Source: an uncultured Aquimarina sp. (lineage in GTDB: Bacteria > Bacteroidota > Bacteroidia > Flavobacteriales > Flavobacteriaceae). From it: 64,000 nt of DNA. The number at the start of each line of letters is the position of its first letter. Position 1 is the first letter of the stretch. Both the position numbers and the translations under genes were made by a program. Below, one piece after another: positions 9,186 to 19,000 of this stretch. The notes under the pieces are model-generated. The model made no database searches. It was not told where the DNA came from and saw nothing but the letters and a program-made list of their open reading frames with translations. Where the stretch lies: NCBI GenBank assembly GCA_947502885.1, contig CANNBP010000004.1, forward strand, positions 186,001 to 250,000, written 5' to 3'.

Positions 9186-12100
9186 TTACTCCACAACAAC
9201 TTTTCTAATATAACTCTTACCTGGTATTTCTAGCATTAAAAAATAAATTCCAGAAGGCAATATGCCTTTCATATTAAAAGGAATCGAATATTCAGAATTT
9301 CCATTTCCTTGAAACCTCTGTAGTACCGAGTTATTTGTTACATTAAATAATTTTATATCTACAGGCATTTCTTCATTAAATGAAAGATCAACTGTAAAGT
9401 TTCCAGAACTAGGATTTGGATATAACATATACTCCTTAACCTCTTCCGAAAATTGTTCATTTTCATTAAAAGAACGTTCTCTTATTATAATTTTTTTTAA
9501 TGTATACTCCTCACAGTCTCCTATATGTGTACGCAAACCTATTTCATATTCTCCTGTTTTTTCGAACTTTATCTCAGCATGTTTTTGTGAGTTTTCTATT
9601 ACGATTGCTGTTTCAGGAAGTATCCAATCTACTCGATCGGGAATTGGATTACTGAGATCAACCATTACAAAACTCTCATTTACATACAAATCGCTAGAAA
9701 CTGTAAAGTCAGAAACAATAACATTACTCAACGCTATAATCTCTATAGATTCACTGCTTACACACCCTTTTTCATCAGTTACAAAAACGGTATATACTCC
9801 ACTTTCTGATAACTCAACTTGAGCGGTTTCTGCGGTAAATCCATTACTTGATTGCCATAAGTAGGTTGCTTCTATGTTCGCCACGTTAGCATCTAAAATA
9901 TAGGTTTGATCTTTACATAATGTCTTATCGTCTCCTAAACCAATATCCAAAGGATCTGGATCATTAAGAACATAGGTTCTTTCAAGAATACGGTTTCCAA
10001 ATCCTTCGATAGTTACAGAATAAGTCCCTTTACACAAATTGGTAATCGTATTGGTTGTCTCACCAGTACTCCATAGGTAGGTATAACTACCTATATAATC
10101 CACTTCAACAGCAATGCTTCCGTTACAATCACCGATACAAACGGGATGTACAATGGTCGGAATTACAATATCGGGCTCTGCAATGGTATAGGTTTGATCA
10201 ATACTACATCCTTCTGCATCAATTATTTCTACTTTGTATTCACTTGCTTTAAGTCCCGTAATTGTTGTTGTGTTGCCCACAATGGTATTATCCAGTGTTT
10301 GTGTCCATGTAATCGTATAAGGTAATGCTCCTCCCACAATATTTACAGATAATGCTCCATCGTTACCATCAAAAATTGTTACATCATATACATCTACACT
10401 AGCAATTTGTAAATCTTCATAAAGATGTTTTACTTCTATATCTTTTTGTACCAGACATGCATTGGCATCTCTGACTTCTACTTTGTAAACCGCCGCCAAT
10501 AAATTGGTTCGATTTTCATTAGTTTCTCCACTCTCCCAATCAATTGTATATGGTGGTATTCCTCCAGAAATTGTTAAATCAATTGCTCCAGAAGCATCTC
10601 CATAACATAGGATGTTGGTGACTAGGACTTCTACAATCAAATCATCGGGCTGAGATACTAGAAACAAATCAGACGAAGTCTGGGCCCCGTTTACGTCTTC
10701 TATATCAACCCTAAAGGTTCCTGCATCTGCTCCCATAAATAATGAAGAATTATCGGGTAATGTTTCAAAATTTCCAGGAGTAGTTTCTTTTAACCATGTA
10801 TAGGTATAAGGTGCCACCCCTCCTGTGACGGTTGCCAACAATCTAGCATTATCATCGCCAAAACATTTAAGATCACTATCAAAAGTCTCATAACCCATAG
10901 TTACTTCTAATTTATCTGGTTGTGTAATCATATAGGTATGGGTAATAGTACACCCTTGATTATCTGTAGCATTTTCAAAATTGGCATCTTTAATAACTAC
11001 CGTATACTCACCTATAAATAAACCTTTAATATCTTTTGTAGTTGCTGCAAACCCATTTGGACCTGTCCAACTATAGGTAAAACCTGCATTACCCCCATTG
11101 ACATTCAATACAATTCCTCCTGTATTTTCTCCAAAAATACCCACATCTGTTATCGTAGGTGTAACCTCAATAGGACCTGGTGCATATACCAAATGATCTC
11201 CTTGTTGAGTACAATCATTAGCATCTTTTACCTTTATAGTATACGTATTTCCACTTAGCCCTGTAAAACTGTTTGATAACTGATAGTTGACTCCGTTATC
11301 GATAGAATATTGTAAAGTCCCTGTACCTCCTTTTGCATTAATTGTTAAAGTACCATCACTCCCTTGATAGCAAGATACGGGAGTAGTGACTACTTCATAT
11401 TCTAGTAATTCGGGTTCGGTAATAATATGTAATAGAGACGTCACCAATGTTCCAGCTCCGTTATTATCAACAACACTAACGATATAGTTTCCTTCTGGTA
11501 GTCCTCGAATTGTTTTTTCTGTTCCCAATACGGTCGTTAAATCATTTTCGTTATACCAGGCATAAGTATATTGTTTATCTCCTCCTACTGGATTTGCAGT
11601 TAGTCCTTCCAACTGACCATGACATAGTAATGCTTCACCAAGGGTAATGGTAATCGTTACTGATAATTCCTCAACGATATATTCTTTGATGATCGAGCAA
11701 TTATTAGCATCTGTTACCTCGACAGTATAGTTTCCATCAGCAATATTTGTAATAGTAGGTAAAGTTGACCCCGTATTCCATAGGTAAGTATAAGGAGGCA
11801 CTCCTCCTGTTGCTTCTACAACAATACTTCCATCTGCATTACCCGCAGTGGGACTTGTTACACGTATGGTAGTAATACCAACTTCTTCTGTTGGTTCGGT
11901 AATGGTAATTTCACCTTCGTTAATAGGAGTAATTGCAGAACAATTCGGTGAGTTTGGATTACTATTTGCATCTTTTACTATTAATAAATATGTTCCTGTT
12001 TCCAAATTGGTAGGGTTTTGAGCAGAACTATACAATGTGATCCCATCTTTATACCATTCTGTTATATACGATCCCGATCCTCCTATGATATTTACCGTTG

Positions 12101-13958
12101 CTGTTCCTGTTGCTTCTCCTTTACAAGCTATATGAGAAGTATTGGTAATAGTAAACTCTATAGGATCTGGTTCTTCTATTTGTATACTTCCTGATTCTGC
12201 AACTATTTGTGGATTGGTAGTTCCCATATTATCAGTAAGGCGTACTTTGTAATTTCCTTTCGTAAGGTCAGTGATTTTAAAGCTAGTATTGGGCGTATTG
12301 CTATTTAAAAAGTCCCCTGTAGTAACATAAGTCCCTGATCCGTTATCTTTTAAAAGTTCGAAACGATAGCTAGGCAATCCTCCTGATCCAGAAATAGAAA
12401 TAACTCCATTGCTTCTACCATTACAATCAATATTTGTTACTGTTGGTGTCGTAAGTCTAAGCGGTTGAGGTTCTGAAACTATACTACTTTTTGATATATT
12501 ACATCCTCTACTATCCGTAACTACAAGTGTATAATTTCCTGCATACAAAGTAGTAATATTTAATTGTGAAGACGAAAACCCTCGTGGGCCTGACCAACGA
12601 TACGAATATCCGCCATTACCTCCACCGACTGTTACATTAATAAACCCATTATTCCCTCCATTATAAGTAACATGACCTACGGTTTCTGAAATAATTATGG
12701 GACCGGGACCCTGTGGTACTGTTACCGTAGCAGAAGCCGCTAAACAATTATTCGAGTCTTGTACTTGAACAGAATGATTCCCAGCTATTGTAGAAATTGT
12801 AGTGGTACTTCCAGAAAAAGAAACCCAGTTTCCTCCTCCCAATCGATATCGATAAGCACCTGTTCCTCCGTTTGCACCAACTGTTATACTACCATTCCCC
12901 AAAGGACATGAAGGCGCAATAACTGAGGTATTGAACGTAACTGCGGTTTTTTTGACAAAAGTAAATGTTTGAGAAGAATTTATAAATCCAGGAACCAAAG
13001 CATTACCAATCCTCATTTGGTACTGAATCTTAAACACCTGATTGTTTACAAATGCACTGGTATTAACATTGCTAAACGTATAGGTACTCCCAGACATAGA
13101 TTGTCCTGTATGTTGTACAATAGGGTTATTATTTGCATTATCTACCAAACTTATAGAATTGAATAGTTCCCCAGACTTAAGGGGTCTATCAAAATTAACC
13201 GATACATTTATAGGTCCTCCTGCACAACTAGGCGGCGAATAAGAAAGGCTAGTTACCAATGGGGCACAAGCCGAATATTTTATTTTTTTGGGAGTAGCGT
13301 ATTCACTAAATCTTCCTAGCCTAACATAGACATCTTTATTTATATAATTTTCATGGGTTGCACCCAATATATCCTGCATACTTGCTTTTAATACTTGAGT
13401 GTTATTTTTTGCAGCAGGCACGTCCCTCCAGATATTGCCATCTACAGAGTACTGCCAATGATATGCTTCTATTGGGAAACCAGAAGGAAAAGCTGATAAA
13501 TCTAACCCTCCCCCTACACAAACTTCTATTTCTTTTGGATCGGTATCACGTCCAATAGTTAGATTTGGTTTAAAGGCAGTAACTGTAACCCCTCCATTAC
13601 ATGATTTTTCACCTAATGTTTCTCCCAAAATAAGTTGAGAAGCTGTTTTTTTATCTGATTTCTTATAATCACAACCAGTAGGTTCATCTACAGAAGCAAG
13701 ACATCTTTCGAAATGATACAATTCAAAAGAACTATAGTTAGGTATTGAATTATAAACAATTGTTTTAGAAGCTGCATTATATGTATTACCCACAGCATAC
13801 CTATCTATTTGATTGTTATCTCCTTTAAAATCCCATTCAAACACCCCTCTATGACATCGATCTGACGAACCATGATAATAATAAAGTTGCGCCGTATACG
13901 TTTGTGAACTAACATAGGTAGATATAAGCACAAATATCCCAAATATAATCTTTTTCAT
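9186..13958 (-). CDS. large SprB-repeat surface protein with T9SS type A sorting domain
   Basis: A 1590-residue secreted protein with signal peptide MKKIIFGIFVLISTYVSSQ. From about residue 330 to 1400 it has roughly a dozen tandem SprB-type repeats, each with a Cys, a GxxxGxxxV segment, a GGxxPYTYxWxxG core and a YxVxVxDxxxC end. The repeats resemble those of the gliding adhesin SprB. The last 80 residues, beginning YPNPSSGNFTVDL and ending in SYIRKVVVE, are a type A C-terminal sorting domain, which directs export through the T9SS and anchoring at the cell surface. It lies 5 bases after the fibronectin protein and is the last gene of the envelope cluster. An adhesin or fibre role is likely; its ligand is unknown. 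Confidence 0.85.
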   Translation of the reverse strand: MKKIIFGIFVLISTYVSSQTYTAQLYYYHGSSDRCHRGVFEWDFKGDNNQIDRYAVGNTYNAASKTIVYNSIPNYSSFELYHFERCLASVDEPTGCDYKKSDKKTASQLILGETLGEKSCNGGVTVTAFKPNLTIGRDTDPKEIEVCVGGGLDLSAFPSGFPIEAYHWQYSVDGNIWRDVPAAKNNTQVLKASMQDILGATHENYINKDVYVRLGRFSEYATPKKIKYSACAPLVTSLSYSPPSCAGGPINVSVNFDRPLKSGELFNSISLVDNANNNPIVQHTGQSMSGSTYTFSNVNTSAFVNNQVFKIQYQMRIGNALVPGFINSSQTFTFVKKTAVTFNTSVIAPSCPLGNGSITVGANGGTGAYRYRLGGGNWVSFSGSTTTISTIAGNHSVQVQDSNNCLAASATVTVPQGPGPIIISETVGHVTYNGGNNGFINVTVGGGNGGYSYRWSGPRGFSSSQLNITTLYAGNYTLVVTDSRGCNISKSSIVSEPQPLRLTTPTVTNIDCNGRSNGVISISGSGGLPSYRFELLKDNGSGTYVTTGDFLNSNTPNTSFKITDLTKGNYKVRLTDNMGTTNPQIVAESGSIQIEEPDPIEFTITNTSHIACKGEATGTATVNIIGGSGSYITEWYKDGITLYSSAQNPTNLETGTYLLIVKDANSNPNSPNCSAITPINEGEITITEPTEEVGITTIRVTSPTAGNADGSIVVEATGGVPPYTYLWNTGSTLPTITNIADGNYTVEVTDANNCSIIKEYIVEELSVTITITLGEALLCHGQLEGLTANPVGGDKQYTYAWYNENDLTTVLGTEKTIRGLPEGNYIVSVVDNNGAGTLVTSLLHIITEPELLEYEVVTTPVSCYQGSDGTLTINAKGGTGTLQYSIDNGVNYQLSNSFTGLSGNTYTIKVKDANDCTQQGDHLVYAPGPIEVTPTITDVGIFGENTGGIVLNVNGGNAGFTYSWTGPNGFAATTKDIKGLFIGEYTVVIKDANFENATDNQGCTITHTYMITQPDKLEVTMGYETFDSDLKCFGDDNARLLATVTGGVAPYTYTWLKETTPGNFETLPDNSSLFMGADAGTFRVDIEDVNGAQTSSDLFLVSQPDDLIVEVLVTNILCYGDASGAIDLTISGGIPPYTIDWESGETNENRTNLLAAVYKVEVRDANACLVQKDIEVKHLYEDLQIASVDVYDVTIFDGNDGALSVNIVGGALPYTITWTQTLDNTIVGNTTTITGLKASEYKVEIIDAEGCSIDQTYTIAEPDIVIPTIVHPVCIGDCNGSIAVEVDYIGSYTYLWSTGETTNTITNLCKGTYSVTIEGFGNRILERTYVLNDPDPLDIGLGDDKTLCKDQTYILDANVANIEATYLWQSSNGFTAETAQVELSESGVYTVFVTDEKGCVSSESIEIIALSNVIVSDFTVSSDLYVNESFVMVDLSNPIPDRVDWILPETAIVIENSQKHAEIKFEKTGEYEIGLRTHIGDCEEYTLKKIIIRERSFNENEQFSEEVKEYMLYPNPSSGNFTVDLSFNEEMPVDIKLFNVTNNSVLQRFQGNGNSEYSIPFNMKGILPSGIYFLMLEIPGKSYIRKVVVE

Positions 13959-13963
13959 GAGTA

Positions 13964-16039
13964 TTAATATTTTACGTTGACTGTACTGTATTGAGAGTAG
14001 GTACCATCTGTAAATACCGCTCTAATAATATATTTATAGGTAGAATTGATGATCAATCCGTGATCGGTAAATCGATTATTTTTTGCCGGTAATACCTTAT
14101 ATAAGGATGAAGGTTTTTCGTTATATGCTCTATACAACTCAAAAGCACTTATCCCCTGTTCTTTATTTCTCCAACTTAATTGTATGGTTTTATCATAGGT
14201 ATTCACGCTCCCATAAAATCCTTTTACACCTGACTTTAAAGTCGTTTTAGGAATTATTATGGATACCGGTGGAGCTGGATTCGACTCTAAACCACTTTGA
14301 TCTCTTGCGATAAGAGTGTAACTGTAATAGTTACCTTCAGACACATATTTATCTGTATACGTTGTCTGCTTCGGATCCGTAATTTGAAGCATCAAGTTCC
14401 AATCTACATCTCCTTTCCCTTTTCTATAGAGATAATGCCCTGTTACATCTTCACTAGAGCTATTAGCCCATTCCAGATCAACCTTACCTTCATGCACCTT
14501 ATAGGTAGTAAATACAGGATTAGTAGGCGGAATGATATCGGGTTTTATCAATTCCAAAATTTCAGACACCTCAGAGTTATTATAGCGTTGATCTACAGCT
14601 ATAATCTTATAAAACACTTTACTGTTTAGGGTATTGACTTGTACTGTATCTACATAAGAATTATTCATGACTGGAGATTGCGTCAATTGAGAATACTCTT
14701 CATTTTTCAAGTTCCCTCGATAAATTCTATATCCCATCAAATCTTCTTCGGTATTGGCGATCCATTTTAGTTTTACAATTCCCATGCTATCCACTATTCC
14801 TTCTAGACCCTTTGGTTTTTCTGGAGGAATTGAATCTATAGGTTGTACCAACATAGAAAAAGAATCTCGTTGATTATTTTCTTTACCATTGGCCGTAATT
14901 TTAAAATAATTGGTTGCCCGCAGTTTTGTATACCTTACACTTCTACTTGTTGGAGATATATTGGTTACTACCGGTCTAAATATTCCTTTATCGGTATCAG
15001 AACGTTTTAAGGTAAATCCCGTAATGTCTTTTTCTCCTTCTACCGGAAATTCCCAATGCAACACTACTTCGTTTTCTGACTGAAAGTTTTTGGTGGTTAG
15101 ATGCGGTACATATTTCAGTACTTTTTTTCCCGATCCGGCCACTACATTCGATATGGGACCTATTTCTCCAAAAGATGTTACTCCCTTTATCCTATAGAAA
15201 TAATTAGTTTTATTTGTGATAGAATCTACATATATGGTTCGATCATTCTCTTTATTGGTTTTATTAATTGCCGCATAGGGGATATCTCCCAGACGCTTAA
15301 AATCGGTACCATTATTTGATCGTTCTATGATATAACTGTTATATGTGTTTTTAAGTAATTTGGTATTCCAGCTTAACAACGTACTCTTATCCTCAAAAAT
15401 TCCCACAAAGTCTACCGGTTCTGGTAAAGGTTCATAATCTATGATCCCTATATATACTCCACCTTCTTTAGTTTCTAATTCGAACTCAGGAATATTCGAA
15501 ATTACTTTGTACAAATATTTTTCATTAGGTTTTGCGGTGGCATCTACATATCCTAGTCCTGCTTTCTGAGCAATTTCGAAATCTTGATCTGCCGCATACA
15601 ATGCAAATGCAAAACGTTGTTGCTGTTCTTGTGCTCTATTGATCATTGTCGCCAGACCACCACCTCCTTCTACCACAAAACTCTCACCCCAAAGGGCTTG
15701 TGCCATGATTGCTCCCTTATCACTGGTGGCAGCAATTGCCTCCCATTCTGAAACGGGTACCGGCATAAAACTCTGTGCTATAATTACCTTTTCTGGATTT
15801 GGTAACGTTTTTCGATCTCTGGATATGGTATATCGCTCTAGTGAATACCCATATCGATTTCCCTTTTTCCAGGAAACCGGGGTATTTAGTGCCCAGCGTA
15901 ATAAAATACGATCCTCCTGAGCCCTTGCAATGACCTTGATCTCAGGAACCTGATTTTCGACCTGCCCCACAACTCCCTTTACTCCTAAACTTATAAAAGC
16001 TATAAGAACCAATACTTTTCTTTTTAAACACATATTCAT
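13964..16039 (-). CDS. fibronectin type III repeat protein, exported
   Basis: A 691-residue protein with signal peptide RKVLVLIAFISLGVKGVVGQ. The rest is a series of FN3-like modules, recognisable by repeated patterns such as VDFVGIFEDKSTLLSWN, VVLHWEFP, GIVKLKWIANTEEDLMGYRIYRG and KVDLEWANSSSEDVTGHYLYR. No T9SS sorting domain or lipobox is present, so it may be periplasmic or held by its neighbours. It is 12 bases from the preceding giant gene and 5 bases from the SprB-repeat gene, which argues for one transcript and a shared surface complex. No enzymatic motif is visible. A second Met at residue 3 is an equal start candidate. Confidence 0.75.
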   Translation of the reverse strand: MNMCLKRKVLVLIAFISLGVKGVVGQVENQVPEIKVIARAQEDRILLRWALNTPVSWKKGNRYGYSLERYTISRDRKTLPNPEKVIIAQSFMPVPVSEWEAIAATSDKGAIMAQALWGESFVVEGGGGLATMINRAQEQQQRFAFALYAADQDFEIAQKAGLGYVDATAKPNEKYLYKVISNIPEFELETKEGGVYIGIIDYEPLPEPVDFVGIFEDKSTLLSWNTKLLKNTYNSYIIERSNNGTDFKRLGDIPYAAINKTNKENDRTIYVDSITNKTNYFYRIKGVTSFGEIGPISNVVAGSGKKVLKYVPHLTTKNFQSENEVVLHWEFPVEGEKDITGFTLKRSDTDKGIFRPVVTNISPTSRSVRYTKLRATNYFKITANGKENNQRDSFSMLVQPIDSIPPEKPKGLEGIVDSMGIVKLKWIANTEEDLMGYRIYRGNLKNEEYSQLTQSPVMNNSYVDTVQVNTLNSKVFYKIIAVDQRYNNSEVSEILELIKPDIIPPTNPVFTTYKVHEGKVDLEWANSSSEDVTGHYLYRKGKGDVDWNLMLQITDPKQTTYTDKYVSEGNYYSYTLIARDQSGLESNPAPPVSIIIPKTTLKSGVKGFYGSVNTYDKTIQLSWRNKEQGISAFELYRAYNEKPSSLYKVLPAKNNRFTDHGLIINSTYKYIIRAVFTDGTYSQYSTVNVKY

Positions 16040-16051
16040 CTGCCAGTTATT

Positions 16052-19000
16052 TTAATTTGGATTGATATAGATCACATCACTTTGAGATCCCATATTCCCT
16101 CCAGGAAGCACATAGGTTAATTTTGCCTGATAATTTCCTGGTTTTATGTAAGGAAAAATCCCATTAATGATATAATCAAACTGTTGTATTCTTCCCTCAT
16201 ATTGCTCTGGATACTTTAAATAATCGTCTGTAATTTTATATTGTAATTGGATAAAATCGTCTTTATACGCTTCCGGAAGATTATATCGATACGCCAATCG
16301 GGTATGTAATAATAAATTGGAAGGATAGTACTCGAGGTACGTTTCGTACCAGGACATCTTTTCTACAGCTTTTGTAGGAGGAAACCCTAAAATAGATACA
16401 TCTCTATCTAGTGTAAACTTATTGTTTAGCGGATAGTTCTGATAGATCAGCGGATATATTTCATTTTTATAATAAGTATCATTTAATATGGCTTCTGCCT
16501 GCACCAAAGGTTTGTTACTGGTATACTCCCCTCCTGATAAATCCAATATTTCGAATGGTTCAGAATTACGTACTTGAGACTGTAATGCATGTACATCTGC
16601 ATAAATAATTTCTATAATCCCCTGTTGCACAGATTTACTATTAATTTTCTCTCTAAAGGTATTATGAGCACTTGTCCTAAACTCATAGGTAAGCATCTCT
16701 ATCGTTTCTGGATTGGTAGTTAATGCGTCAATACTTACCGTTTTGGTTTCTATCGTACTTTCACCATCTCCCAAGTCTTTTTTGATATAACTTTCTGAAG
16801 TACCACCCGATACCGCTTCAGGTGGTAATGTTAATAAGGTTAAGGTATAGGCTTTCGAATTTGCTATACTCGGTATAGGTATCATTACCTTTTGCGCTCC
16901 CGAGTTGTAAGAAATAGCACTTTCTACCGCATTACCAAAATCATCTGTGAAATACGATTTTTGTGACCAACCTGCTTCTGTGGTAAACAAATACCCTTGT
17001 CCTCTTTTTAGTTTTACATAGGCATTAGTATGCTCTTTAGGAAAGAAATATTTTTGCCCCACTACCGGATAGCAATACGCAATATTATTCATTGGGATGT
17101 AATCTGGTGCCGTTCCTGTAGTAAAGGTTCTGTTTTCTTCTTCTTTTACTACTTTTCCGTTCTCTTTAATAGCGGTCCAAGTTCCATTAATCTGTTCTTC
17201 AAAAGTAACTGACACATAAAGTTGTAAGTTCTTTTGGGGCGGTAATACTTCATTAGAAGTAAAGCTTAACAGGTCTTTGGTCGAATTCCAACTTTGTTCT
17301 CCAGGAATCTGCTGCCCAGTTTCATCTTTGAGATAAAACTTATCCAGTTTAAAACGATATTTTCTTAGTTTACCAGAATCATCTTCTAACTCGATAGGCT
17401 GTTCTACCTGCATATTAAAAGCTACCTGAGGTACAGCAAATACATCTACTGCCGAAGCATTCGCTGCCGGTTTTACATCCGCGATAATTTTCATTCCTCC
17501 TACCGGTGATCCTCCGCTAATAATATCACATTCTTCACCAAACTGCAGTTCGAACCTAAAGCGACCTTTGATGGCGCCTCCTAACAGGTTATAATATCCA
17601 CCAAGATATCCTCTTAACCAGGTTGGGTTGGGTAATTTGGCTTGTAGCAATGCGGCTGCACCGGCTTTGACGATAGGTATTTTTTTACGAATCCCCATAA
17701 ACTTGATATTAATCCCCATTTCTCCTTGCAGGTACACATAGGCCTGCCCATTGGCATACCAGCCATTTACTCCTATCTGACCACTTCCTCTACAGACCGT
17801 TTCTCCATAATCTTTGATCATAATATCAAACCCAAATCCGGCCTGAAAACTAGCATAGAATATCAAAAAGGTCATATCCCCGGTATCGAAGCTAAACCTG
17901 GATCCAAAAGCAATTCCCCGTCCTCCTTTTAATGCATTTTCGTCTCGCATATAATCTAAAGCAGCGGCATCCAGCCCAAGAATATTGGCTACCTCAGAAG
18001 GGGGTGGTGGTGATCCCGGCATGGCATCTCCCAGCATAAAATAACTTTCAGATTTAATAGCCAGGTTACCTACTCCCATTTTTAAACCAATAGGATCTGT
18101 AGGGGTACCTACATGAATATACCATTCTGACAGACTAAAATGAACCACTGCCCATCCCGCACGTCCTCCATCACCAACTCCTTTAAACACTCCACCTAAT
18201 ACATCGATATACAATTCGAACGTACCGTGAAAGGTATTGGTGGTAAAATCAAACTCGATGGCCACATAGGCATTCATTCCTTTTTGCCCTTGCATGGTAG
18301 CAGGATAAATTGCCTTCGAGGCACCAATAAGATCATTTTGTTTCAGTTGGTTTTGAACCGCCGGAGACATCTTGGATTCATTCTCTACAATCCCCTTGAG
18401 ATTTCCCGATATTTCCTCCAGCGGATTAGCAAAATCCGGTAGTTGCATCATGTGAGCTTCCCCATAAAGACTCACGCGATTGATTCCCCCACTCGTATTA
18501 AATGCCATTTCAAAACCGAAGCCCCCATTAGCGACGCTGCTACCCCCAGTTACGGTAAATAGCATCATCGCTTTTACTGCTAATCCCGAATTTTCATCGG
18601 GTATATATTTTGCTCCTGATCCTCCAGAACTTATAGTAGAGCTAAAACCTTCTTTCTTCATTCGGTAAGAGGCCCCACCACCAAAACCGGTAATACTAAT
18701 CCCGGTAGGTACAGGAATATCCAAACCACTTACCAAACCATCTACATACCAGTATCTAAACTCTTTTTTACCAAATGCGGCATTGATCTTTACTGCAATG
18801 CCACCGCTAAATTCTGCGGTGACCTGTCCCGCAAACCCATCACCATAAACGGGATCATCTTCTCGAAAATCTACATAACCATCAATCTTAAACCCTATAT
18901 CGGCTGCAAGCTCTATTCTCTTAAGTTTTACACGCTTAAACTGCCATTTGCTAAAATCTCCTCCCTGGGGTAATTCTCCTTCTATAGACAAACTTGTAGC

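Noticed and set aside
9500..13000. Repeated segments that might look like a CRISPR or repeat array
   Set aside because: They are protein-level SprB repeats of unequal length inside one open frame, with no conserved DNA repeat and spacer units.
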